From: Nautilus pompilius
Taxonomy: Eukaryota; Mollusca; Cephalopoda; Nautilida; Nautilidae
Length of the DNA stretch: 64,000 bases
Direction of reading: 5' to 3'
Assembly: GCA_018389105.1 (NCBI GenBank)
Contig: JACATO010000093.1
Span: 186,001 to 250,000, forward strand
The position numbers and the translations under genes are program-made. This document shows, piece after piece, positions 37,000-46,990 of the stretch (positions are counted from its first letter, which is position 1; the number at the start of each line of letters is the position of its first letter). The notes under the pieces are model-generated. The model was not told the origin of the DNA. It was given only the letters and a program-made list of their open reading frames with translations, and did no database searches.

Positions 37000-38185
37000 A
37001 AAAATTTGGCCTGATCCATGTACAAATATAATGAATTTCACTTTGTTGCTTGACATGTTTTTGTTGATGTTGCAGAGAGAGAATAAAATTTTAAAGACAT
37101 TTTGTTTAACTTAGTAATTTATGGAAATGGCTAAATTTTATAAGTTTTATGTGGAAGTTATGCGCTTAAAAATTGTGATAGTTACCACTGAACTTTGTCA
37201 AAATGCATTTGTATGAAAATAGCAAGATTTAATCAACACTTTTAAAATAAACTGAAATAAAAAAAAAAAGCCTTTTGCTTTGTTTTCAGTGTATTCCACT
37301 ATTTTTAAAAACAAATTTTCATCATTAATACTGTTTGCTTTTATTCTTATTCTTATTATTTTATTTTTTTTTCAGTAGTCTCAGATATAACAAAAGCTTT
37401 TTAATTATTTAACCAAATAATATTTTCCTTTTGCATAGATGGCTTTTTTGATGTTTGTTACTTAAGACAGTCTTTAATACACCAGGTAAATAGGCACTTT
37501 TCATTAATAATTTCTTAATTTTCATCTGATTCATTATAAAGTAGTTTTATAGAAGTCGTTACTAACATTTTGAATGCCTTGTTTGAAGACTGGATGGATG
37601 GGGTGTTAAAGTAAGCTAGAAAATATCATCAGGCATAACTGGTGTGCTCCTAAACTTTTGAAAAAGTAATACTTTTTGAAATGCTTACCAAATGAAGATA
37701 CATTTTATTTTTATTTTTCTAAGTGATATTGATATTTAATTAATGGTTTTTTTTAAAGAAAAGAAAAGAAAAAAACATTCTTTGAAAAATGATTTTTATT
37801 ATAATATTATAACATTTCTAAATATGTAAGCTGAGAAAGTTGTGATTGCACAAGAGGGGTTGAGTGAGTCTTATGGCTTTCTTTCATCTGTGCAAAAATG
37901 GGTAAAGCTTGACTTGATAGACCACAGTTCTTTATCAGTGTTCCTTAGCCTAATGTTTGCACTTTTGTCACATGAGCTGTTCTTTTACACTGGCAACTGT
38001 GATAGTGGTTTACTCAACATGATCTTCTACCACATTCCATTTATTGCATTGTTATTTGCAAGGTATTGCTGGAAATGGTTGTGGATTGCCTTGCATTGAA
38101 TCTGTCATCTGTTCTATTATTTGATGATGATTTAACTTCATGGTCCTGTCTAACCACCTTTCTCTTTTGGTTAATGAGCATTTGA
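37000..38185. other. non-coding gap
   Basis: AT-rich DNA without recognisable genes. The part at 37,850-38,185 is less AT-biased and may be a continuation of the Tc1-like relic to its right, but the motifs are too weak to assign. Confidence 0.45.
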
Positions 38186-38189
38186 GACC

Positions 38190-38440
38190 ACAATTTTCTC
38201 TCACAACAAACATTTTATTTCAATTTTTGTTATGGCTGATGAGCTTCAAATGAATGGTGTCTTAGATTAGCCTACCAGCAAAACTCTCTTGGCCATTGTG
38301 ACTCCTAGACTTGCATCCACTATCATACCTCTCTTAAATGCTGTAACATCTTTGCCTTTTCCTATATTTGTTACACTGACCACATATGTGCTTATCCAAG
38401 TCAACATCATGTAGTCAGCCTAATTTTCATCTGCAGTTAA
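38190..38440 (-). pseudogene. Tc1-like transposase N-terminal relic
   Basis: On the minus strand GKGKDVTAFKRGMIVDASLG at about 38,365-38,300 matches the N-terminus of Tc1 transposases (GKxKDLTxFERGxIVGxxxxG), the first helix of the DNA-binding domain. VTMAKRVLLVG follows where the helix-turn-helix continues. The catalytic core is not detectable further left. Confidence 0.5.
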
Positions 38441-38449
38441 GGACTGGTC

Positions 38450-41400
38450 CATGTTTAAAATGAGCCAACAAGAAACCACTTCAATCAAGAAAGTGGTGAA
38501 AAGCTTGTTTCTGCATTATAATTTATGAGCTTTTGACTTTCTTAAAATGTATAACTTTAAATATTGACTTTCATAATCATTGTCAATTTTAAATTTGTAT
38601 TTATAGACCAATATTATTTACATTACTTTAATCTTTCACATGGTTATGTATTAATTTAGATTTGGAAATGACTCTGTTGATTAGTTAGGATAGAAATCTT
38701 TAAGCTTTTGATTTTAAGTAGGGAAGTTTCAATATTTTTGACAGTTTTATAGAAGAGTTGAATTATGAATTGCAGTAGGTGAGGTAGCAGTTTCTACCTA
38801 AAAGGTATTGCCTCCCAAATTTGCATTAAAATTCATATCTATATAGGCTATACACATGGAGAGTGGTGATGGCTATGTGATTTGCCACCGCCTCTTTCAT
38901 CTTTAAGCCAGATAAATGCTTCTGGTTGTATTTAATTTTTTTCTGATTTTAAATTTACTTTTTTCTTCTGCTGTTATAACATCTAATAATGCCAATTGAT
39001 TAATCTGCAAAGTTCCCTATTACTGTTTTCCTGCTGGTTAGCACATTCCTACCTGGCATACAAGGAGGCATCATAAGCTTCTAAATTGTGTCTGTTACAT
39101 GGCAGCTAAGGAAGTCTTCTGTATACTATTAAAACAAGACTCAAAATACAATTTATAGACAAAGATTAATTAAAATTTTTTAAATAATATTTTTAGTTTT
39201 TATCTTCAAACTGGCCTTTTCTACAAACATTCTTCTTTTACCAAGAAGAAAACTAGTTAGTTTGTACCAGGTGTGTTATTTAATAACAAATAAATTGAAT
39301 TTTATATTTCATGGCAGATTTACATTATGATTTTATGAAACATAGTGAGAGAGAAACATTTTGGAAGTGATCTGATATGATCATGGCATTAAAAATAGTC
39401 CTGACAAGGTTAATAAAATAAAATAAGGACAGAATAATGTGTTTAGCTAATTCTGTCTATTCATGCGTAGATTTGTTGATTTAAATGCTTTTTCTGAAAA
39501 TAAAAAGTATATATCAGTGTTAGATTTATAATCATGATTGCATTTCTTTTCCTGATCTATTAAGTATTAGATATTTTTTTCTTTTCTTAATGCATAGTTT
39601 CATTAAAACAGTTTCCACATAATTTTTTTTGTGATAAAATCTATCTGATAGGAAAGTAGAATTACCAGGCATTTAATGGTAGTTTTCATTTTTTAAAAAA
39701 ACTTTATAATATCTGTAAATCAGTTTGAATTAGATTTTACACACCACCTCATGGTGCCCATTGTAAATGTGGCTTTCAAACTCTGAAAGAAAAAGGGAAA
39801 GCAACCCAAGTAAACTAATATTTCCTTTCTCCATATTTTTGCTCTCATACATCGTGCATTGGATGTAATTATGGTGGATTTTTTTTCCTTTTCATTTTAA
39901 CAAAATTAATGAAGTTTTGATAATGATGAATTTACTCTGTAAAAATTCAAAAGCTTCAGTGTACTTGTTTGATTTTAACTGGTTTTCTTATTGATCATAC
40001 CAGTTGTTCTTATGATACATTTTAATGAAAAAAAAAATTAGTTTGCTTTTTAAAACTATAGATAAAATCATGATTATTATTGAATAAGGAAACTTAAAAT
40101 ACACAATAGTACATATAGCTCACCAATTCATCCGTAGTCTCCATGCTGTTAGTTCATGTTAAGAGAAGTGGTCAGTATTGTTAGTTTTACAAAAGTCAGC
40201 TTCATGGGTAAATATATATCTTTGTTGTTGTTTTTTTTTTAATATATTTTTTAGTGTTGGCAGTATTTTCATTTTTTCTTTTTATTTAAAAAAAAAACCT
40301 GTAGCTATGGAAATAATTTCATATTTGATACAGCTGAAACCAGTTTATTGTCAGTATTTTTACTAATCAATATTTGGCACTTTAGAAATTCTCGATACTT
40401 TTGTCATAACTCCTGTACGTTTTATCAAGATAATCTTCTGTATGCTTGTGCAGCATTCTGACCAAAACATTTTTGGTTACTCTATAAGCATTTTTGTTTC
40501 ATTTAAGTAGGTGAAGGAGCTTTTAAACCTGATCGTTTTCTAGATGTATTAGTTCATCCAAAACCCAGATGAATTTTTATCTTTTAAAATAGTTACTCCC
40601 CACCCTGCAACCAAAGTATTTTGTCTTTAAATTTGAGTCTTAAGAAAAGCTGACTACTTTAATCACTGGGATGTATTTTATAAACCAGCAAAATATACCA
40701 AAATTCTTGTGTTTTTGGTCAAAGTATTCCAAAGGATATTGAATTACATCACACAAAAACTTTCATCTACCATGTTTGCAGTTTTTGCATTTCAGTATCT
40801 TTTAGAATCAGATTTTTCTCCAACTTCTAAAAAATATACTACTGGTAAGTGGTATTTAAATTATTCTAGTAAGTAGAAAAGCAAATAAAACCAGAGATTA
40901 ATTACAGAACACTAATCCAGAAATAATGGGTATTAAAGATTTGAAAAAGATAATCATGATTTTTTCCTTTTGTTTTAATCATTTAGAAGGATTACATTGA
41001 CTGAATTATTGCCAATTCCACAATCTGAAGGTTGAGAAGTATTCTGCAGTACAAGAATTAGACCTGCAAGAGTAATTCTTATGATGTAGTTATACAATTT
41101 TTGATCACTAAATTGCTAAATAATGCTGGTAGTGGTCCACTTAAATATGGTGAGTAATGCACATGAATAGTCTTTGTTATTTCAACGAGTCTGTGAGGGA
41201 CTTAAGAAAAATAGATAAATATTTTATATCGTCTCTTATTATGCTAAAATAATCTTAATAATGACATTCTGTTAAATAAGCAGGAAAAAAATGTGCTTTC
41301 CAAAATTTCTACTGATTGTCAAGTCCTATCATAATGCAGTCTATTTGGACAATCAGTTGAATTATTTATGCCCATTTACGTAATGACTTAGAATGTTTTG

Positions 41401-42180
41401 TACAGACAAGGTGTTAAATAATAGTTTACTACTAACGTGAACTTATTTCATTTTCAGTTAATCCTGGATAAGCAATGGGAATGTCAGAGGTAAATACTTC
41501 AGTTGGACTTGATTCAGTTTTCACCTAAAATATATATTTCTTAGAATTTTTTTTTTTAACAAAAGTTATTCAGGAATACTATATTAAGTTAAAAGGTAAA
41601 TTCAGGTTCATTTTTTTCATGCTAGCCTTTACCTTTCAAAGGGTAATAAAACAAACAATTAAAAAAAAAGTTTGTATCTTGTTTATAAAGCAGAATTCAA
41701 AGGGTTATCTTTAAAAGAAGAAAAGAATTGTTAAACAATATTTGTAAGAGTTATTTCTATGTATTTATTACTAATGATATTGCTAGTCTTGCTATGATTA
41801 CCACCACAGATTTTAGACAAATTGTATATTTTTTTAAAATATAGATTGACTACAGAGGTTTCACGTAATTAAACAGACAGAATTTTAAAGGACGTTATTT
41901 TGAAATCATAAAGCATCGTTACATATGAGTAGGGGTTGGATACATTTTTGATGCCAAGATCAATCCTGGTTTATGGGATTTCAGTCTATTCTTAACAAAA
42001 TCTGTATTAAGAAATTCTGGAAAGTATGTTTACTGAGAACACTTTCTTGGGGATGTGGCCAGGTTAGTCTAAACAAGATCAATAGGGTAAATGACCAGTG
42101 ATTAGCCAGGCCAAGGTAGGATTGTAATGCCCTGACTCATCTGCATTTCCCCCACCATCTTCCATTAAAAAAAAAAAAAA
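38450..42180. other. AT-rich non-coding stretch
   Basis: No gene or transposon protein detected. Homopolymer runs are frequent (for example A runs near 40,027, 40,289 and 42,167). Confidence 0.6.
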
Positions 42181-42189
42181 TTAATTAAT

Positions 42190-42780
42190 AATACTGCCCT
42201 CTTTGGACAGATGCCCATTGCTCTCTTTGAGAATGTTGATGTGTCAGACAGATGTTACACTTCTCAGATCACACCAGGTGTGACTGATAGTCATTCAATG
42301 GCCCAAATCATGCCTCACACCAAGATATAGCTCTAGATGGTTAATTTAAAATTGGTGTGCTATATGGCTCCAAACCCATATATGACCACTGTCTGAAAAC
42401 TCAGCAAACCTGGACTCATCAGGAAATGAGTATTCCAAAAGAAAGATGGGTATGTAGCCTTTGCATTGTCTATTTCAGTCTGCAACTTATATTGTGTGGG
42501 GTGAGAAGTGATTTGTATGTCATTGCTTTTCCACTATACCCAACCTGTGGTGATAACATCTGATGTTTCATTTGCCACATTTTCAGCCAATTGTTGGCTT
42601 TGGGCATCCTGGATGCACATAAATTATTTTATGGTTTCTCTCAAAATGGATAATCACCCTATTAAGTCAACAATAGGATGCCTGGTGCTCTAGAAATATC
42701 CTGCTGGCTTCTACCAATGCCCCATTGGTCAACTATGCTACTCTTTTCAAAGCCCATTAGTTTCTGTGAACAACCTGTTT
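42190..42780 (-). pseudogene. Tc1-like transposase relic
   Basis: Minus-strand pieces include ISRAPGI near 42,700 (a helix-turn-helix-like ISRxLGIS segment). FPDESRFAEFSDSGHIWVW at 42,427-42,371 closely follows the Tc1 block FSDESRFxLxxxDGRxxVWR and keeps the first catalytic aspartate. A piece beginning MIWAIE near 42,320 stands where VMVWGxI is expected. The later catalytic blocks are not recognisable. Several stops are present. Confidence 0.6.
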
Positions 42781-43361
42781 GTAGCATGGCTATCTGCAGA
42801 CTGAGGATTCTTCTGGCCTGTACCTCCTTTTTATAGCATGCAATCGTATAACTGGAATGGTTTATCTGAGTCTCAGGTGGTGTCTATTTACATACATCAA
42901 ATCTCTGTATGTCGTTCTGACATCTTCCATATTGAAATTTGTATGAACTGCTGTTTACATTAGCTATCAAAGTTTTCCCTAGATATAATGTTTAAAAACA
43001 AACCTAAAAGTTATTGAAGTTAGGAGTTTGGAAAGTGAAAAAGGGTTGCTATAGAAACTGGAGTTAGATTAGAATGTTTAAAGTAGCTCACTGTGCCCCC
43101 CTTCCCCAAAAGTAATTTAGTACTTTTAAATGGTTGATTCATTTAAAAGAATACTTTTTAAATTTACTATCATAATGTATTTTTCAGATAAAAAGTATTA
43201 AAAATCAGAAGCTATGAAAATAACACTGGTCACAAATTTTATTTTTTTTCTTTGGCATACCATCTAGGAGTGTTTTCTGGGTTTTGAAGGCGCTGATTAC
43301 GAATATAACGAATATACATTGGTTTTTGTCTGATTGGCTCTAGTTTAGAAGATATTGATAG

Positions 43362-43482
43362 CCTCAAATAAGCCTAAACTGCTAAAATTCTCCCTGAAAT
43401 ACGTCAATATAGAAGCAGTAAATAATAATTTTTCTGATATTATTGAATCATTATAACATACTATAGGACAAGGGAAGGCAGC
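43362..43482 (+). other. subterminal leader of copy A
   Basis: The sequence between the left inverted repeat and the first recognisable coding part. A frame in register with the protein start can be followed only from about 43,460. No promoter element is recognisable. Confidence 0.4.
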
Positions 43483-44505
43483 TTGCTTCGTTTCTTTTCT
43501 AAAGAAGATGACCTGATCTTTTGTAATGACGTTTCTGCACTTCTTAACTGCATGGGGATCTCGTCATATGACCCAGCAGATTGGCGTCTCTTTATAGATA
43601 GCTCGAAAGCAAGTCTAAAAGTTGTACTTTTGCATAATGGCAATAAGTTTGCTCCTGTACCACTTGGCCATTCTACCAAGATGAAAGAAGAGTATGATGG
43701 TATCCAATTTGTTCTTGAAAAGCTAAATTACAACACTCATAAATGGCTGATTTGTGTGGACTTGAAAATGGTGAATTTTCCTGCTTGGTCAGCAAAGTGG
43801 GTACACAAAGTATCCCTGCTTTCTTTGTTTGTGGGATAGCAGAGCAAGATCCAGCACTGGAGAAGGGAGAACGGCCAGAACGAGAAAGTCTCGAAGTCGG
43901 CACAGCCAACGTCATCAATGAGCCTTGGTACCCAGGGATAGAATCATCTTCCCTCCATTGCACATAAACTAGGGCTCATGAAGCAGTTTGTTAAGGCGTT
44001 GAACAAAGATGGGGATTGCTTCAAGTACATATGCAGGCAATTTCCAGGTCTTTCCATCGAAAAAGCTAAAGGTGGCATCTTCGATGGACCTCAGATTCGA
44101 ACGCTCATGAGGGATTCTGACTTCACTAATCATATGAACATGGTTGAGTTAAATGCTTGGGTGTCCTTCACAGATGTAGTGACAAACTTTTTGGGAAATC
44201 ACAAAGCTGCAATTACAAGCAATTGGTCCGTAAGATGCTTACTGCATACGAAAAACTAGGGGCAAATGTGAGCATCAATTCATTTCTTGTTTAGCCACCT
44301 CGACAGATTTCCTGGTAATCTTGGTGATTACAGTGAGGAGCAAGGAGAGAGATTCCATCAAGACATCAAAACAATGGAAGAGAGGTATCAAGGCAAATGG
44401 GATGAGCACATGATGGCAGACTACTGCTGGAACCTTTTGAGAGACTGCCCGAAAGTTGCTCACAAGCGAAAATCGTATAAACGTCAATTTCACTTTTGTG
44501 AATAA
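43483..44505 (+). pseudogene. protein of the CACTG-ended element, copy A (frameshifted)
   Basis: Five segments in three frames make one collinear protein. 43,483-43,778 runs from MLRFFSKEDDL through YDPADWRLFIDSSKASLK and HSTKMKEEYDGIQFVLEKL to VDLKMVNF. One inserted base near 43,779 moves the frame to LLGQQSGYTKYPCFLCLWDS. Another shift leads to RESLEVGTANVINEP and IIFPPLHI. 43,978-44,212 is MKQFVKALNKDGDCFKYICR through IFDGPQIRTLMRDSDF to VVTNFLGNHKA. A shift gives NYKQLVRKMLTAYEKLGANV. The end, 44,287-44,505, is FSHLDRFPGNLGDYSEEQGE through RFHQDIKTMEERYQGKWDEH to MMADYCWNLLRDC and a natural stop. Total about 340 residues. Cys/His residues (PCFLCLWD, FHQD, DYCW) are conserved with copy B. 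I see no DDE-transposase signature that I recognise. I recall similar sequences as abundant uncharacterised proteins in invertebrate genomes. Confidence 0.8.
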
Positions 44506-44857
44506 AATATTGTTTTTGTGTGTTCATTGTAACTAAGAATCTAGTGTATAATAATGCTTTGCATTAATTTATGATATATAACTGATTATGTAAATGTTTT
44601 TTTCCCTTGGAGAATTAAAATTCAGCAAATTTTTAGCAAATTTTTTGTATATTCTCGAAATATATGAAAAGTGTTCATTTATTAATAAATGAAATGATGT
44701 TATATCTAACTTAACTTGTTAGATTGAGATTTTACACTGTCTTTGTGTGGTTTTGGATTATCATAAAAATCAATATCTGACATTTTTTGCACTATTTAGC
44801 CGTTTTTTGTACGTTTAGTTGGGCGCGAATGGGTGATTTCAGACGAACGACCCCCCT
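44506..44857 (+). other. 3' non-coding part of copy A
   Basis: AT-rich DNA between the stop codon and the right inverted repeat. It carries AATAAA-like signals just after the stop and ends in a GC-richer patch TTGGGCGCGAATGGG and GACGAACGACCCCCC next to the right repeat. The GC patch has no counterpart on the left side. Confidence 0.6.
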
Positions 44858-45072
44858 GTGATATCTCCAAAACTAGAGCCAACTTGAAAAAACAAATGTC
44901 AGATTTCGGATTCAGCGCCCTTGAAACCCCAGAAACCAGTCTCACTTTTCCTGCCAAAAATATTGTGTTGACCAGTGTAATGCAAGTTTCATAGCATTTT
45001 ATTTTTTTTAAAAATAGTAATAATGTCAGTAAGCCTAAGGGAAAAAAAAAGTAATTTGTTACATTAAAAATA

Positions 45073-45104
45073 AATATATATATATAATATATATATATAT
45101 ATAT
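45073..45104. repeat. (TA)n microsatellite
   Basis: About 32 bases of alternating T and A directly abut the start of SINE copy 2, as if the SINE had inserted into or expanded the repeat. Confidence 0.9.
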
Positions 45105-45385
45105 GGATGGTCTAGCAGTGGACTACTGGACTGCTTGATTGTGAGAGCATGAGTTTGAATCTTGGTCTGGACCAGTTGGCATACCTCCTAGCATGGTTTC
45201 TCACTTCAGCAGCAGCCAGCCACAAGGGTATCTTGTTTTTTTGTTTTTTTTCTATGCTAAAATAATAAAGAATTCCAGTAAGACTTTCCTTGCCAGAGTT
45301 GCAAGTGCCAGGCCCCTTAAAGTGCAGTATTGGCAATGCTTCCTAATGGATAACTGAGGCATTGTTCCTTTAACCAGAGTTGTGT
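45105..45385 (+). repeat. tRNA-derived SINE, copy 2 (best preserved)
   Basis: The 5' region GGTCTAGCAGTGGACTACTGG resembles a tRNA box A, and GAGTTTGAATCTTGG, about 45 bases downstream, resembles box B (consensus GGTTCGANTCC), so an internal RNA polymerase III promoter is recognisable. It is followed by GCATGGTTTCT, a T-rich middle, TCCAGTAAGACTTTCCTTGC and the shared tail TGGCAATGCTTCCTAATGGA, TAACTGAGGCATTGTTCC and TTTAACC. The tail matches copies 1 and 3, which shows a conserved non-tRNA 3' part. Confidence 0.8.
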
Positions 45386-45389
45386 TCAG

Positions 45390-46495
45390 TACAGACATCG
45401 ATGGGCCCTTTTAATTACCAGTATATTTCATATTACTGTATAACGTGTTATCTGAAGATTTGATCTTAGAACTTGAAAGACTTCCAATTTATACATTTTG
45501 GTATATATATATATTCTAAGGTTAGCTTATAATTTATTTTTTTATTGTTATTATTTGAAACCACCTTTAGCTGCTTTTTGAAACCATGTGGTTGTTTTCT
45601 TACACAGTTTTAGTTTGTCTGCTTTATAGGCTTTCCTGTTATCACTTATATTAGCCTAATGAGGTGATGGAGAGTAAGTTTGAAAATCACTTCACAAAAT
45701 AGCATGTGTGATCAACTGGTATTCATTATCAGTATACTGCAGCCACTCATGGATATAAATTACTGAAGTAGGCTGCACTTGGCTGAATATTGACTTTATG
45801 TACTGCTTTGTTTAAAAAGCAGACCAGCCAGTTAAGTGCGGAAGACTGATGTACTTAGGTACAGCATAATATTTGTTTTCTGGTTTGGTGTAGTATACTT
45901 GACTTCTTAAGTAGCCTTATTTTTTAAAAAGTGTGCCTATGGATACAAATATCAGCGCAATCAATAGTCAGTTTGATTTATAAAAAGAGAATATTTTGGT
46001 GGTTTCAAGATTTCTTAGTTTTAAGCTTTATAGATAATCCTAAATAAATAAACTAAGATTCATCAAGGAACTTCCTGTTTATATGATTTATAATTTGGCT
46101 TCTAAGAGTAAGGTGGAATTAACTTTTTTTTCCTTTTATACAAAATTGACTGAGATGAATAATAAGGGGAGTCAGGTCTTTACTACATAAACAATTTCTT
46201 TTATATCCACTATTGGCTTTGCAACTAAAAACTTTTTGAATGCTTAATAACAGTTGAAACAAATTACAGTTGCTTTACTGGTAACATATTGTTAAAACAC
46301 TGGAGGGAGGAGAGTGAGTGAGTGTGTAAAAAAAACATGTTACTGCTGAAACTAAAGGTTGTTGTTTTTTTTTAAGAAAAATAAAATAAAAATAACACTA
46401 AGTTCTATTTCTTAAAATTTAAGAGTTAAAGTGTTTAAATATTTTATTATAATGTGGATATTCTTACCTAATATTTTTGTTGTCTTGATTTAAAG
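45390..46495. other. AT-rich non-coding gap
   Basis: No gene or repeat family recognised beyond short AT microsatellites near 45,502-45,514. Confidence 0.6.
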
Positions 46496-46499
46496 TGAA

Positions 46500-46990
46500 T
46501 ACAGGGTGTTCCATTTATCTTAAGACCAAGTAAATGCTTATTTATTTAAAAATAAGATGGTATAAATGCATGAGTTTTTGACTATATTTATTTATCAATT
46601 CATGCAGATTCACTTTGAAAAAATTTATTTCTTTCAGATGTTTTTCTTTTTGGCTTATGCACTCACAACATTAAACTAACATTTTTTTATTGCAGCCTGC
46701 AGTGTGTCCATATTGTGTCTTCATCTTTAAGGCTTTGCACAAATTGCACTTTGTGGAAGAGCAAGTTTAAGTCTTTGTAGAGGGTGCAGTGAGCAGTAGT
46801 CGGAGTTGGCCTCACAAACACATTTTATGGGGCTACACTGAATTGCTGCGATGATTATGGCAATGATGTTTATTGCTGTTAATACTGATGGTGTTTGCAT
46901 GTGTTCCTTTGGAGCCACAGAGCCTTTTTTCCTAAATTCGTCAATGCATCGCAGACATGAATGGTTTACTGGGAGAAATTTTCTGAAAGC
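46500..46990 (-). pseudogene. mariner-like element fragment: DNA-binding part of the transposase plus one terminus
   Basis: Minus strand from about 46,960: RCIDEFRKKGSVAPKEHM, TPSVLTAINIIAI, SPIKCVCEAN and then, after a shift, LQFVQSLKDEDTIWTH-like residues. This follows the mariner-group N-terminal layout GSVxxxxxxxPxVLTxENIxxI, SPxKSVRKAS, then FPYKxQxVQxLxxED. About 100 residues of the paired helix-turn-helix region are represented and the catalytic domain is absent. At 46,501-46,530 the DNA reads ACAGGGTGTTCCATTTATCT, the style of a mariner terminus. It looks like an element with its catalytic region deleted. Confidence 0.55.

Larger units (their letters stand above)
43224..44977 (+). mobile_element. 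CACTG-ended transposon family, copy A (1,754 bp) with long inverted repeats
   Basis: The left end starts CACTGGTCACAAAT. The right end, reverse-complemented, starts CACTGGTCAACACAAT. The arms stay alignable for about 120-135 bases: TTTCTGGGTTTTGAAGGCGC and CTGATTACGAA on the left versus TTTCTGGGGTTTCAAGGGCG and CTGAATCCGAA on the right, then TTGGCTCTAGTTTAGAAGAT versus TTGGCTCTAGTTTTGGAGAT. Both ends abut TAA (43,221-43,223 and 44,978-44,980), a plausible 3-bp target duplication. CACT-type termini with 3-bp duplications are known for the CACTA/EnSpm group, while TAA/TTA duplications are known for PIF/Harbinger. I do not assign it to either without a protein match. Confidence 0.85.

Noticed and set aside
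43673-43963. Minus-strand open frame of 96 codons within copy A
   Set aside because: Shadow of the plus-strand element protein, which is supported by collinear similarity with copy B.
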